Assembly (NCBI GenBank): GCA_035771175.1
Contig: CM069597.1
Coordinates: 12,249,001 to 12,313,000 of the forward strand
Source: Paratinospora sagittata
Lineage: Eukaryota; Streptophyta; Magnoliopsida; Ranunculales; Menispermaceae
Direction of reading: 5' to 3'
Length of the DNA: 64,000 bases
The notes beneath the pieces were generated by a model. It searched no databases and had not been told where the DNA came from. It saw nothing but the letters and a program-made list of their open reading frames with translations. Each line of letters opens with the position of its first letter. The first letter of the stretch is position 1. The position numbers and the translations under genes were made by a program. This document shows positions 11,379 through 24,295 of the stretch, one piece after another.

Positions 11379-12155
11379 ATGTCAGATAGTGATGATGAGA
11401 TTTCTGAACTCAATTACGATTCAAGTAACTTCGACATGGCCGCAGACTCTGCCCCACACGACATGAGTCTAGAGGACAACACTCCAAGTCCAACAACTAG
11501 GAGTCTTACAACCTCACACACCTGCCAGTCCTCTTCTCAATCTTTTTTTCCTAACTGCCAACACTCAGAAAACCCAGTTCATAATTCGCTCTGTAGCACA
11601 CCGGCTTCTTATCCTCCGCCAGGTCCAGAGCAGGCAGGACCTTCTGACTGGCAGACTCCCAATCAGCCCAGGGAAGGGTGGCACACCAGGCACACTATCA
11701 GGAAAAGTATTCGTTTACCTCTGTCAACATTTAGGAACCCTAGTATCGATCCTCCGTTTCCTCCAGTTCCAGAAACCCTTTACTGTACTCCCCGCTACCC
11801 GCCAGTTCTGCCTCCTATTCAAGTTGGCCCATCTGACTAGTAATCTGTGAATCCACCCAACAAGGGTGGATTGCGCACAAGGGCTCAGGCTAGATGGGTC
11901 CTTCCTTCTTTACGCCCTCCCTTCTGTCCGCTCAGTCGTTTTCCCACTCCACCATCCCTCTCAGAGTTGTTCAACCATTCACATAAGGATTTCAAGTCCT
12001 TCTTATCACAAACTTCGGCTTATTCGGGGGACTCCACTAGCCACAATGGTGTTCGAGGACTGCAGAACCTACTAGACCAGCAGACAACCAGGAGCCCTGC
12101 AAGGGTTGAGGATAACTCATACATACTTATCATAGTCTTTTCTAACGACGACTAA
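11379..12155 (+). pseudogene. Extra 3' ORF between pol and LTR, unknown product
   Basis: The ATG at 11379 opens 153 codons to 11840, where TAG TAA occurs; the same frame then stays open to 12155. The first part is acidic and Ser-rich (starts MSDSDDEISEL), and later parts are rich in Pro, Ser and Thr. A pyrimidine-rich tract and TTTTGCAG directly precede the ATG and look like a 3' splice site. It sits downstream of the integrase and upstream of the polypurine tract, a place where spliced third ORFs occur in some retroelements. I do not recognise a family. It may instead be captured host sequence or a chance open frame. Confidence 0.4.
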
Positions 12156-12235
12156 CCTGGGAGCGAGGTATTTCTCTTTTACGGTCATTTGTTACTTGGA
12201 CTACAACTTAATTGAATTTCGGGGGCAAAATCCCT

Positions 12236-12580
12236 TTAAGGGGGGTAGAATGTAACACCTCTAAAAAATGGGCCACCTTTTAACCAAATAATGTAAGAAA
12301 ACAACACAAAAAACACCCTATTTTGGAAAAACCCCGAAAAAAACTCAATGAAATTGACCACCAGGCAAGGAAATGTCAGAGGGCACGTGCCTGAGACCTT
12401 CTCCTTCTTCCATTTTTTCTATAAATAGGGGTCTCCCCTAGATTTTCAAATCTTGAAACCATTGAGCACTTGACCTTCGGAGACCCCAAATTGTTGACTT
12501 GTTGTGTTTGTGGGTAAACAACCCTCTCAAGGTCGGGATGAAGGCTTAGGTTTGCGTACCTTTGACATTATGATAATCAT
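12236..12580 (+). repeat. Polypurine tract and truncated 3' LTR of decayed chromovirus
   Basis: TTTAAGGGGGGTAGAA is followed by an LTR start TGTAACACCTC at 12251, as expected at the 3' LTR boundary of a + strand gypsy element. The LTR runs only to about 12580, where sequence of the family F LTR begins, so it is truncated. Confidence 0.65.
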
Positions 12581-12653
12581 AGCCCCGAAAAAACATAAAC
12601 TAACATTTTGATAACATTTTAAAACATTTTTGACGTGATTAAGGCACTATTAA

Positions 12654-15600
12654 TGTGACGCCCCAAAAATTATTTCATCTAGCCCATAACCCAATTGCAC
12701 TTTGCCCAAACTCTATGCGTTGCCTTGATATGTTTGGTGTTTGTTTGATGGTTGTTTAATGTTTGTATAGTTGATGCTTGATAATATATATAAATATGTG
12801 TATCATAAATTGTATACGGGTCATGTTAAATTAAAGTATAATGCATATGTTATTATTTATGCATGGGCCCATTAAACCATGAATTGATATGGGTTAGGAT
12901 TGATTGAATAAAAGGATAAATGAGAATAAAAATTTGGTGTATTAAATGGATTGGATATTTAAAATACATGGAAGCATGAGATTGGTTAAAGTACATGTAG
13001 TTGGTATGGGTAGTATGAGACCAACACATGTGAAGGTTGGTGCATGAAAGTGGACAAGTGTCCCATGCCCACTTCTCTTCTTCAAGGAAGTGCTAGAATG
13101 AGTGGAGGGAATCAAGGAGGGAATCAAGGAGAGAATCAAGGAGGGAATCAAGGAAGTGCTAGAAAGAGGTGAGTGGAGAGAAAGGAAAAAAATAAAAGAA
13201 AAGAAGAGAAAGGAAAGAAGTAGAGAAAGAAAGAGGGAGTTGGAGGAGGAAAATCTCGGCGACGTTTTCATCAAAGCGCTGGATCTTCGGGATATATGGT
13301 CAGATTAAGCTCAAATTTTTTCAGCAAGTTAGTAGCTTATGGTTCTGCATTCTGAACGGTGGAGATCTTGATATGAGGTTTCTTCTAAGAGACCTAACCT
13401 TTCAAACCAAGCTTGTGGAAAGTTTGGATTTCTCGCGCCGTTTCGTTGAAACTTATATATTTCCTCAATCTACCGTTGGATGGATATCAAATTTGGGTAT
13501 TTAGTTTAAAACCGATATTTCTACATTCTGAACGGTGAAGATCTTGATTAGAGGTTTCTTCTAATAGATATAACCTCTCAAACGAAGCTGGTCGGAAAGT
13601 CTAGATTTCTTGCGCCATTTCTCTCAAACTTATTGATCTCCTCGATCTACCGTTGGATGGATATAAAATTTGGGTATGTAGTTTAAAACTGATATTTCTG
13701 CATTCTAACGGTGAAGATGTATGTTAGATAAGTATATTGTGTGATATAGTCATCTGAGTTTGAGTATTTGCAGCAGGAAAGGAGAAATTGTCTGATTAGA
13801 GACTTGTTCATCAAAGATACTTATCTTTTTGGTCCACCGTTGGATTGGGCTGATATTTTTGCATTCTGAACGGTGAAGATGTTTATTAGATAAGTATGTT
13901 GTGTGATATAGTCATCTGAGTTTGAGTATTTGCAGCAGGAAAGGAGAAATTGTCTGATTAGAGACATGTTCATCAAAGATACTTATCTTTTTGGTCCACC
14001 GTTGGATTGGGCTGATATTTGGACATAAGGTTTGTTTCTTCACATACTTCAATCTGTACGGTTGATTTTGTGATTACATACTTTTGTTGGTAGATTGATA
14101 CATCTGAACAGAATATTAAATGAAGAATTGGTAGGGTTGCTTGTATTATACCCAAATTTAGAATATGAACTTGGACCTTTCCAAATAGCTTCCATGTCAA
14201 CTATATTGACCTAGTTGCCATTGTTGATGAACCCATGATGCAAAATCAGTGATATACATGGCTGAACATGGTGACCTAGTATAAATCGACAATATGGCCT
14301 AAGTATGGAAAATTTCATATTTTAGGGCTTTTGATGCTTTTGGCCTAGAATCATTGAATTGATGCAACTTATGTTTAATTAAGCATTATTAAGGTTGATT
14401 ATGCTACTGATTTGGTGGTTGTGACCATATCATGGGTTAGGCCTACTTGTAATCAAGTGACCCAATTTGGGCATGTTTATGCCTAAGGAATTGGAAATCA
14501 GTATTTTTGATTAATAGAATGGTTTATGAATGAGAACTATGCATTAGAAGCCTAAGTCATGTGATTTGAGTTGAATGATGGGATTAGATGGGATTTAGGC
14601 CTATTGTCTATAGGTGGGCTGATTTAGGGTTGATGTGTAATGTCTATGTGATTGAGCATAGAAATTGATGTATGGTAGGATATTGATGAATGTTTCAGGA
14701 TCTTGATTGGGTTGATTCGGTTTGGTGGTCGTGTGTGGTTAAATACTCTCGCGAGGCTTGGTTGTGAGTAGACTTCATTTATGATTATATCTTTTATGTC
14801 AACATATCACTTATATATATTGTATGTTGAAAGCATGAATGTGTTCTAATGTTTTGAATGATGCATTAATTTGAGAAAACCTTATGACTTTGGTTGGGCC
14901 CATCTATCTGGCTAATAGAGGAACTTAACATTGTCATAGGAGGGTTTTAGGAAAGGAAATGATTGGGGTCAACGGTACGGTGAAATAGACGTGCACTAGT
15001 AACCCCAAATAAAACATGATTGGGATCAACGATATGGTGAAATAGACGTGCACTAGTAACCCAATGCATGTGGAATGTGGATCCAAATTGATAAGCTTTT
15101 ACTTGCATCGAACTTATTATAAATGCTTGATATCTATATGTTATGAGCTTTTAATCATGCTACACATTGACATGCATACATTATATTTATTGATGAGTAT
15201 TGATAGCATATTTGAGTTCTATTCACTGGGCACCGTTGGCTCACCCTCATTTTCCTCTTTCAGGTCCTTCTGTCCCGAATAAAGGCAAAGAAGTAGTCAT
15301 ATCTTGAGGGCCTTGCCTGCGAGAGAATCCAAGGCCTCGATATGAGTTGAGAGGCATTTTGATTGAACTGTGTTATAAATTATGAAGTATTATATTTTGG
15401 ATTATGTAATTATAACACTTACCACATTGTAGTATGGGTGAGTTGGGACTTGTTAGATAGACCATGTGGGCATATGACGGTTTTTATTTGTACCCACAAT
15501 TTTGGACTTTATGTGTATGTCAATTTTAATGGACTGTAGGGATTATGATTTTATTTGTGGTTCATTTTTATGGATTATCTCTTGTCTTTGATGATTAATA

Positions 15601-15783
15601 CGGTGGGTAGTTTTGTTTAGTACCTTTTGATATTATGTCGTTGTCTGAGATAAGGCTCGTAGGGTCTCAACCACCTCACGGGAGTTGAGGACTGGTCGGA
15701 GATGCCTACGCCGGGCGTCCCGCCCCGGCATTCCCCACGCCATTCCCTGCGGGGTTGGTGGTCCGGGGTGCGGGGTCACCACA
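12654..15783 (+). mobile_element. Solo LTR of the chromovirus family B
   Basis: An LTR of 3130 bp, TGTGACGCCCC to GTCACCACA, with perfect target duplications ATTAA at 12649-12653 and 15784-15788. It matches the LTRs at 17399, 25138, 51461 and 58623. It holds about four units of a 12-bp minisatellite (13109-13156), two units of a 177-bp repeat (TACCGTTGGA at 13471 and 13648), a private 160-bp tandem duplication (about 13700-14020), and a doubled GATTGGG.TCAACG segment near 14960-15060. The short ORFs inside are shadows. Confidence 0.92.
13700..14020 (+). repeat. 160-bp tandem duplication in solo LTR
   Basis: The segment with GTGTGATATAGTCATCTGAG occurs at 13741 and again at 13901, and the following 100 bp are nearly identical. 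The other family B LTRs in the window carry this segment only once. Confidence 0.8.
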
Positions 15784-16262
15784 ATTAACATAGTTAAAAC
15801 ATGAATAATTCATTCGATTAAACCAATGATAAAAGCAATAAGTTTGAAACAAGTGAAACGGAAAAACCATGCAAAGTTGACAAGATGAATGCATGTTAAA
15901 CGTTGATCATTATATGTGTGATAAGCAATTATGACTGAGTGGCAACATAACTGTTAAACTAAAATATGTGCATGCGTGATAATAATAAACTATATGAATG
16001 ATTTTAAAAGGATGCAAATCATGTGTGGTTGGAATAAGTAAAAGTTACTCTACAGCACTAAGATTCTAATAAAGAGAAATATAATCATGAAGCTCTTGAA
16101 TCTTCTTGGGGTGTTGTTCCTTCCACATGCTCTGACAATGCAGTTGAATCCATTAGATATATCTAGTTAACACTGAAACAAATTCATCAAAGAGATTAGA
16201 TAACACAAGTATGTTGTTTGCAATCATCAAAACAAAACTGGATGAGAGTAGTTAAATCAACA

Positions 16263-16276
16263 ATCTTCTCTTTTTT
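16263..16276 (-). other. Polypurine tract of family F element
   Basis: On the minus strand AAAAAAGAGAAGAT lies directly before the LTR start TGTTGATTT. It marks the 3' LTR of a minus-strand element. Confidence 0.7.
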
Positions 16277-16760
16277 AATGATTTCAAACAAATTCACTAT
16301 TGGCCTGATTGAAGCACAAAGCATGATTTCTCAAATGAATGAATGAGTGAAGAGATAATTTTATCATGTCACTTTTAAGAATATACCACTGAATAAAAGA
16401 TTTAACATTCAATACCATGTGGAATAATCAATCATATACAAATAAAAGCCTACTCAAAGATATGATCTATAAGTGCAGAAATGTACATGTATATTAATAT
16501 AGACAAATCCAACTTATACATGTGATCATCATAAATGTGTACATAAAAAATACAAAACAAATAAGATAAGTACACAAAGATACAAAAGTGTAAACAAAAA
16601 TATAAAACATACAGAAGCATCTTCAATATGTATGTCCAACTCCAAACACTCCCCCTGAGTGTATAAACTCTTCCTCTAAGTATGTGCACAAAATGATCTA
16701 GTCAATCAGACCAATCAGACTAATCTCTCTCCCTTTTGAAGTATAAAAAAGAAGGTATGC
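16277..16760 (-). other. 3' non-coding part of family F element
   Basis: AT-rich sequence between the env-like ORF and the polypurine tract. I see no coding feature beyond short chance frames. Confidence 0.4.
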
Positions 16761-17398
16761 CTATGACAAAGGTGATGATTGAGAATCAAGAGATCCTAGC
16801 CCAACGAATGTATCTGGTGAAGTCGAGACATCGTCCACCGTGGGAGTGGTACCAACATCTGCATCAGGTATCACAGCGGTGGCAGCAAATGAGGTAGCAG
16901 AAGTGGAGCCGGAGTGGATAACTAAATCACGTCCCGGAGATGGTGGAGAAATGTGAGGAAGTGAGAGGACTAAATCCAGAGTTGAGTCTGTCGAAGCGAA
17001 TGAAGGATGAAACATGGGAGTGGAAATCCTCAAAGGTGCAACTGATAAAAGGATCAGAATTAAGGCAGTAGTCACTGGTGGAGAACTAGATGAGGGATCG
17101 AAAGCTGAATCAAGACTAACAAGCGAAGCTGGCTGATGAAAGCTCGGTGATGGTGCAGGATGCTCTTTGTCGCCAAAAACATCCTCCTGACTAAAGCTGA
17201 ACCCATGAGTCTCGTCTACTATAGATCGATCGAGAAGACTCTGAAGAAATACTCCAAGAGTACAGACATCTAAGGCCAAATCATCATACTTCCTCTCCAT
17301 GGCAAAGAAAGAAGAAAGCAGTATCTGCTGCTGGTCTTGTATTTCCATCAGCATCTGTAAAATGACATTTGAAGGAGCTGAAGAGGAAGGGCCTAATA
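16761..17398 (-). pseudogene. Env-like ORF, C-terminal part (family F element)
   Basis: An open frame of about 210 codons rich in Ser, Pro and Thr (for example SSSSPPVTTAL) with a Gln-rich start (EIQDQQQIL). It is cut on the upstream side by the chromovirus inserted at 17399. Its upstream part lies at 28181-29571, on the far side of that insertion, which carries TAATA target duplications. Its place before the polypurine tract is the same as that of the env-like ORF at 35447-38241. The product is unknown, and the insertion has disabled it. Confidence 0.55.
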
Positions 17399-20300
17399 TG
17401 TGGCGACCCCGCACCCCGGACCACTAACCCCGCAGGGAATGGCATGCAGAATGCCGGGGCGGGACGCCCGGCGTAGGCATCTCCGACCACTCCTCAACTC
17501 CCGTGAGGTGGTTGAGACCCTACGAGCCTTATCTCAAACAACGACATAATGTCAAAAGGTACTAAACAAAACTACCCACCGTATTAATCATCGAAGACAA
17601 TAGATAATCCATAAAAATGAACCATAAATAAAATCATAATCCCTACAGTCCATTAAAATTGACATATACATGAAATCTAAAATTGTGGGTACAAATAAAA
17701 ACCGTCATATGCCCACATAGTCTATCTAACAAGTCCCAACTCACCCATAATACAATGTGGTAAGTGTTATAATTACATAATCCAAAATATAATACTTCAT
17801 AATTTAAAACACAATTCAATCAAAATGCCTCTCAACTCACATCGAGGCCCTGGATTCTCTCGCAGGCAAGGCCCTCAAGATATGACTACTCCTTTGCCCT
17901 TATTCGGGACAGAAGGACCTGAAAGAGGAAAATGAGGGTGAGCCAACGATGCCAGTGAATAGAACTCAAATATGCTATCAATACTCATCAATAAAAACCA
18001 TGTATGCATGTCAATGTGTAGCATGATTAAAAGCTCATAACATATAGATATCAAGCATTTATAATAAGTTCGATGCAAGTAAAAGCTTATCAATTTGGAT
18101 CCACATTCCACATGCCTTGGGTTACTAGTACACGTCTATTTCACCGTGCCGTTGATCCCAATCATGTTTATTTGGGTTACTAGTACACGTCTATTTCACC
18201 GTGCCGTTGATCCCAATCATTTCCTTCTTAAAACCCTCCTACGACAAGGTCAAGTCCCCCTATTAGCCAGATAGATGGGCCCAACCAAAGTCATAAGGTT
18301 TTCTCAAATCAATGCATCATTCAAAACATTGGAACACATTCATGCTTTCAACATACAATATATATAAGTGATATGATGACATAAATGATATAATCATAAG
18401 TGAAGTCTACTCACAACCAAGCCTCGCGAGAGTATTTAATCACACACGACCACCAAACTGAATCAACCCAATCAAGATCCTGAAACATACATCAATATCC
18501 TACCATACATCAATTTCTATGCTCAATCACATAGGCATTACACATCAACCCTAAATCAGCCCACATATAAATAATAGGCCTAAATCCCATCTAATCCCAT
18601 CATTCAACTCAAATCACATGACTTAGGCCTCTAATGCATAGTTCTCATTCATAAACCATTCTATTAATCAAAAATACTGATTTTCAATTCCTTAGGCATA
18701 AACATGCCCAAATTGGGTCACTTGATCACAAGTACGCCTAACCCATGATATGGTCACAACCACCAAATCAGTAACATAATCAACCCTAATCATGCTTAAT
18801 TAAACATAAGTTGCACAATTCAATGATTCTAGGCCAAAAGCATCAAAAGCCCTAAAATATGAAATTTTCCATACTTAGGCAATATTTACGATTTACACTA
18901 GGTCACCATGTTCAGCCATGTATATCACTGATTTTGCATCATGGGTTCATCAACAATGGCAACAAGGTCAACATAGTTGACATGCAAGCTATTTGGAAAG
19001 GTCTAAGTTCATATTCTAAATGTAGGTCTAATACAAACAACCCTACCAATTCTTCACATGTATTATTCTGTTCAGATGTATCAATCTACTAACAGAAATA
19101 TGTAATCACAAAATCAACCGTACAGATTGAAGTATGTGAAGAAACAAACCTTCTGTCCAAATATCAGCCCTATCCAACGGTGGACCGAAAAGATATGTAT
19201 CCTTGATGAACAAGTATCTAATCAGACAGTTTCTCCTTTCCTGCTGCAAATACCCAAACTCAGATGGCTATATCACACAAAATATTAAACGTATAAACAT
19301 CTCCACCGTTCAGAATACATACATATCGGTTATAAACTACATACCCAAATTTTATATCCATCCAACGGTATATTGAGGAGATCTACAAGTTTTAGCGAAA
19401 CGGAACGAGAAACCCAGAAATTCCGACCAGAATTTTTTCAGAGGTTATATCTCTGAGAAAAAGCCTCTAATTACGATCTCTACCGTTCAGAATGTAGAAA
19501 TATCAGTTATAAACTACATACCCAAATTTGATAACCATCCAACGGTAGATTTAGGAGATCTATAAGTCTGAGCGAAACGGTGCGAGAAATCCAGACTTTC
19601 CGACCAGCTTTGTTTGAGAGGTTAGATCTCTTAGACTAAACCTCTGATCAAGATCTCCACAGACCAGAATGAAGAACCATAATCTACGAACGAGCTGACA
19701 AAATTTGAGCTCAATCTGACCGTATATTCCAAAGATCCACCACTTTGATGAAAATGTTGCAGGGATCTTCCTCCTGCAACTCTCTCCTTCTTTCTCTTCT
19801 TCTTTCCTTTCTCTTCTTCTCTTTCTCTTCTTCTTTCCTTTCTCTCCACTCACCTCTTTCTAGCAATTCCTTGATTCCCTCCTTGATTCCCTCCTTGATT
19901 CTCTCCTTGTTTTCCTCCTTGATTCTCTCCTTGTTTTCCTCCTTGATTCTCTCCTTGATTCTCTCCTTGTTTTCCTCCTTGTTTTCCTCCTTGATTCTCT
20001 CCTTGATTCCCTCCACTCATTTTAGCACTTCCTTGAGGAAGACAAGTGGGCATTGGACACTTGTCCACTTTCATGCACCAACCTTCACATGTGTTGGTCT
20101 CATACTACCCATACCAACCACATTTATTTTAAATGTCCAATCCATTTAATACACCAAATTTTCAATTTCATTTATCCTTTTATTCAATCAATCCTAACCC
20201 ATATCAATTTATGGTTTAATGAGCCCATGCATAAATAATAACATATGCATTATACTTTAATTTAACATGACTCATATACAATTTATGATACATATATTTA

Positions 20301-20437
20301 TATACATTATCAAGCATTAACTATACAAACATTAAACAATCATCAAACAAACACCAAACATATCAAGGCAACACATAGAGTTTGGGCAAAATACAATTGG
20401 GTTATGGGCTAGATGAAATAATTTTCGGGGCGTCACA
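17399..20437 (-). repeat. 3' LTR of family B element
   Basis: 3039 bp. It contains twelve units of a 12-bp minisatellite (19869-20012), two 177-bp repeat units (TCCAACGGTA at 19371 and 19548) and a GC-rich terminal segment (about 17401-17530). Confidence 0.92.
19869..20012 (-). repeat. 12-bp minisatellite in LTR, 12 units
   Basis: Twelve units of CCTTGATTCTCT and variants (CCTTGATTCCCT, CCTTGTTTTCCT). The low-complexity Glu/Lys/Arg-rich or Leu/Ser-rich open frames over this place come from the repeat and are not genes. Confidence 0.85.
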
Positions 20438-20452
20438 TCACACCCACCTTAG
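20438..20452 (-). other. Polypurine tract of family B element
   Basis: On the minus strand AAGGTGGGTGTGA lies directly before the LTR start TGTGACGCC. The same sequence is at 58610-58622 in the + copy. Confidence 0.65.
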
Positions 20453-20480
20453 AATGAACTTCGTCCTCGAAGTTTTAAGG

Positions 20481-21248
20481 TTAAGAATTACCTAAGCCCA
20501 TGAACTCGGCAAAGTGCTCCATCATGTAGTCCTCACGCTCCCAAGTAACCTGTTCCTCGCCATGGAACTGCCATCTCACCTTAACCATCGGAATCTCGCG
20601 GTTACGTAACCTCTGGACCTTCCAGTCAAGTATCTGAATAGGTTCCTCATCATAAGTCCCATCCTGCCTCAGTTCAATGTTCCTCCAGTCCAAGACGTGA
20701 TCAAAATCACTCTTGTACATTCTCAGCATTGACACATGAAAGACATTGTGGACTGCTGCTAACTGAGGTGGCAAGGCTAATCGGTAAGCGACGGGGCCAA
20801 TTCGTTCTAAAACCTCGAACGGCCCAATAAATCTAGGAGCGAGCTTGCCTTTTATCCCAAATCTAGTTTGGCCCTTCTGAGGTGAGACCTTCAATAAAAC
20901 TTGGTCACCCACCTCGAACTCTACGGTCTTCCGCTTGGCATCAGTGTAACTCTTTTGCCTGTCTTGGGCTACTTTCATATTATGCTTGATCCTCTTAATA
21001 TTCTCTGTGTGTTCTTGTACAAACTCTGGTCCCATCATCGCAACATCCCCTACCTCCGTCCAACAGATCGGAGATCTACAGGGTCGACCATACAATGCCT
21101 CAAAAGGAGCCATGCCAATACTGGACTGATAGCTATTGTTGTACGCGAACTCACACAAATGTATGTACTCCTCCCAGTTACCACTGGACTCAAGGACACA
21201 AGCTCGAAGCATATCCTCTAAAATCGATATCAACCTCTCAGAGGCCAT
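20481..21248 (-). pseudogene. pol part 3: integrase C-terminus and chromodomain-like tail
   Basis: About 250 residues open in one frame. It starts inside the integrase core ([12 protein letters not shown], which carries the catalytic Glu), continues through the [16 protein letters not shown] module of the integrase C-terminal domain, and ends in a chromodomain-like segment ([16 protein letters not shown]). It is separated from the preceding part by a 2-base deletion near 21245 relative to the + copy at 54998-58579. It ends 44 bp before the 3' LTR. Confidence 0.88.
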
Positions 21249-22317
21249 CCGTCTGGGGGTGAAAAGCGGTACTGAGATCTAGTCTAGTGCCGAGCTGCCT
21301 CTGCAACCCCTGCCAGAATACCGATGTAAACCTCGGATCCCTATCTGACACAATCGAAACAAGCACTCCATGTAATCTGACTATCTCCCGCATATAGAGT
21401 CTGCTCAGCTTGTCCATAGAATCCCTAGTGTTCACCGGTAGAAAGTGAGCGGACTTGGTCAAGCGATCAATAATAACCCAAACAGCATTATGTCTCCTCG
21501 GGGTGTTGGGTAATCCCACAACAAAGTCCATAGTGACGTGCTCCCATTTCCACTCAGGAATGGCAAGCGGTTGCATCTGCCCTCCAGGCCTCTGATGCTC
21601 AGCTTTGACTCTTTGACAGATCTCACACCTCTGAATGAATTGAGCTATCTCTCTCTTCATGTCGGGCCACCAATACATTCTTTTCATATCATGATACATC
21701 TTGGTTCCGCCAGGATGAATAGCATAATGAGATCTGTGAGCCTCTTGGAGAACACTCTGTCTAAGTCGTGGATCTGCGGGAACCCATAAACGTCCCCTAA
21801 ATCTCAAGGCACCATCAGATGACATGTGCCAATCAGTAAAATCACTGCTCTCAGCCCAAGACTTGTATATCCCATAATCAACGTCAAGTCTCTGTTGGTC
21901 AATTACCTCCTGGACTTGTGTAGGCTGAGCTCTCATTTGAGCACATATCACAATCTGATCTGAAGGAGTAGCACATACACTCATAACCGTAGCCGCCTCA
22001 AGTAGTCTCCACTCATGAGACATCTGGCGTGCTACCATAACTGTCTCTACCCGCTTCCTGCTCAACGCATCAGCCACTACATTGGCTTTACCTGGGTGGT
22101 CTTCCAATGTAAAATCATAGTCTTTGAGGAGCTCTAACCACCTTCTCTGCCTCATGTTCAATTCCTTCTGAGAGAACAAGTACTTGAGGCTCTTATGGTC
22201 AGAATACAGAGTGAATCTCTCACCATAGAGATAATGCCTCCAAATCTTCAAAGCAAAAACCACTGCGGCCAGTTCTAAGTCATGAACAGGGTAGTTCTTT
22301 TCATGATGCATAAGCAA
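21238..22317 (-). pseudogene. pol part 2: RNase H C-terminal half and integrase
   Basis: One open frame of about 359 codons. It carries the end of RNase H ([16 protein letters not shown], then [15 protein letters not shown]), the integrase zinc-binding HHCC motif ([12 protein letters not shown], then CEICQ), and the first two catalytic Asp (TMDFVVGLP and SDRDPRF). It is shifted from part 1 by a 17-bp deletion near 22303 within RNase H, where CA microhomology flanks the lost bases, and from part 3 by a 2-bp deletion. Confidence 0.88.
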
Positions 22318-24163
22318 TGACCCTATCCTTCTGCATCAACACGCAACCTAAGCCGATGCGAGAGGCATCAGTATAGATAACCAACTCCTGATCAGGCTCT
22401 GGCAAAATCAACACTGGCGTAGATGTCAATCTTTTCTTCAGCTCTAAAAAGGCATTCTCACACTCCTCGGTCCATATAAAGGACACATCTTTCTGGGTGA
22501 GCCTAGTCATAGGCGTAGCTATCTTGGAGAATCCCTGAACGAATCTCCTATAGTAACCAGCTAACCCAAGAAAGCTTCTGATCTCGGTCACTGTGGTAGG
22601 CCTAGGCCAACTGATAATGGCTTCAACCTTAGACGGATCAACTGAAATCCCCTCAGAACTCACCACATGACCTAAGAACTTCACTTCGGTGATCCAAAAT
22701 TCGCACTTGCTCAGCTTTGCATATAGCCTATGCTCTCTCAGGGTTTGCAAAGTCACTCTAAGGTGTTCCTCATGCTCAGCTCGAGTCTTGGAATACACCA
22801 ATATGTCATCAATGAAGACGATGACAAACTTATCCAGATACTGCCTAAAGACCCTCTGCATCAGGTCCATGAACATCGCTGGTGCATTAGTCACACCAAA
22901 TGGCATCACAAGGAACTCATAATGTCCATAGCGGGTTCTGAATGCCGTCTTAGGCACATCCTCCTCCCTGATCCTCAGTTGATGATACCCGGAGCGCAAA
23001 TCAATCTTTGAAAAATACCTCGCTCCCCTCAACTGATCAAACAAGTCATCAATCCTTGGGAGAGGATACTTGTTCTTGATGGTCATCCTGTTCAATTGGC
23101 GATAGTCGATGCACAACCGCAAGCTCCCATCTTTCTTTTTCACAAAAAGAACTAGAGCTCCCCAGGGTGACACGCTCGGGCAAATAAAACCCTTAGCCAA
23201 TAACTCCTCGAGCTGTTTCTGCAATTCTCTCAACTCGGCTGGCGCCATTCTATATGGTGCCATGGAGATAGGCTTCGTGTCAGGGACTAGTTCAATAATG
23301 AAATCGATTTCTCGCTTCGGTGGTAATCCTGGAAGATCCGCAGGGAACACATCTGGAAAGTCCCTAACAATGGCAATATCCTCGAGTATCACCTTACTAG
23401 TCTCTTCTTTATCAGGCACTAACCCAGCCAAAATCTCCCTATCTCCATCAGTCACAAATCTACCCCTTGTGACTGTCTGGTCTGAAGCTTTACCCTGTAG
23501 TGTAAACACGGGGTGTCCGGGGATTTGAAAAATGATTCTCTTTGCGAAACAGTCGACAACTGCATGATATGCCGCGAGCCAATCCATCCCTAGAATTGCA
23601 TCAAACTCTAAAAACTCTAGGACTCGAAAGTCAATAGGCATCTCAACATCACCAATCTGAACCACACACTGGCTACAGATCATGTTCGGGTAGATCATTT
23701 CCCCAGCTACAGTACTCACCACTAACCATGTACTAGCCCTAATGGGAGTCAAATGCAAACTATCTACCATACGTCCAGATATGAATGATAATGTAGAACC
23801 AGCATCAAATAATACATGCATAGAAGTACCACAAATAATAAGAGTACCTTCCACCAAAGTCCTGGATGCTGTCGGGTCTGGCTCAGTAGCTGCCTTCGCT
23901 GTTTCTCTGGCACTGGACTGCTGCACAAATCTTTGAGCTCTCTGAAAATTCGGACACTCGAGCTTCCTATGCCCAGCCTGCCCACAATGAAAACATAAGA
24001 ATGGAGCCCTGGGCGCAAACGACCCAGTTTGAGATGTCGTCACATAACTTCCTCGGCCTCTACCTCTGCCTCGGCCAGCAGTCTGTGGAAATGGGGGTCT
24101 CGGTGCACTCAGTGCTTGAATAGGAATCGGGACAGGAGAGGAAACCACTGGTGAGGCCATCAT
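22301..24163 (-). pseudogene. pol part 1: zinc knuckle, protease, RT, start of RNase H
   Basis: 620 codons. An Arg/Gly-rich linker is followed by a CX2CX4HX4C knuckle (CFHCGQAGH...C) of the gag nucleocapsid. Next come an aspartic protease with DAGS active site ([13 protein letters not shown]), a reverse transcriptase with the FIDDILVYS catalytic box, and the RNase H start ([13 protein letters not shown]). The frame is continuous upstream to the gag stop at 24296. The reading frame is lost at 22301 through the 17-bp deletion. Confidence 0.9.
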
Positions 24164-24295
24164 ACCAGTCTGAACCTGGGATGCCTTACTCTGAGCACCC
24201 TCGGACTGTGCTCCTCCATAAAACTTTCTCTTATTTCCCCATTTACCCTTCTTCCATGGAGTTCGGAACTGTCCCCCGGACTCTGCCTGTGAAGT

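Larger units (their letters stand above)
12583..16262 (-). repeat. Truncated 3' LTR, family F, split by a solo LTR
   Basis: The two outer pieces (12583-12653 and 15784-16262) match 45088-46677, so they form one LTR read on the minus strand. It starts TGTTGATTTAAC at 16262 next to a polypurine tract. Only about 550 bp remain. The second copy near 45150 lacks the 3.1-kb insertion and so serves as an empty site. Confidence 0.75.

Noticed and set aside
15064..15282. Repeated small ORF starting around MECGSKL, seen in every family B LTR (also 17875, 25614, 53513, 60852)
   Set aside because: Its conservation follows from recent copying of the LTR. It has no recognisable domain, and its start and length vary between copies.
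19711..20016. Glu/Lys/Arg-rich frame that looks like a coiled-coil protein (also at 13102, 27449, 51824, 58986, and its reverse-strand Leu/Ser-rich counterpart)
   Set aside because: It lies inside LTRs and is the translation of a 12-bp minisatellite; all unit lengths divisible by three keep the frame open by construction.
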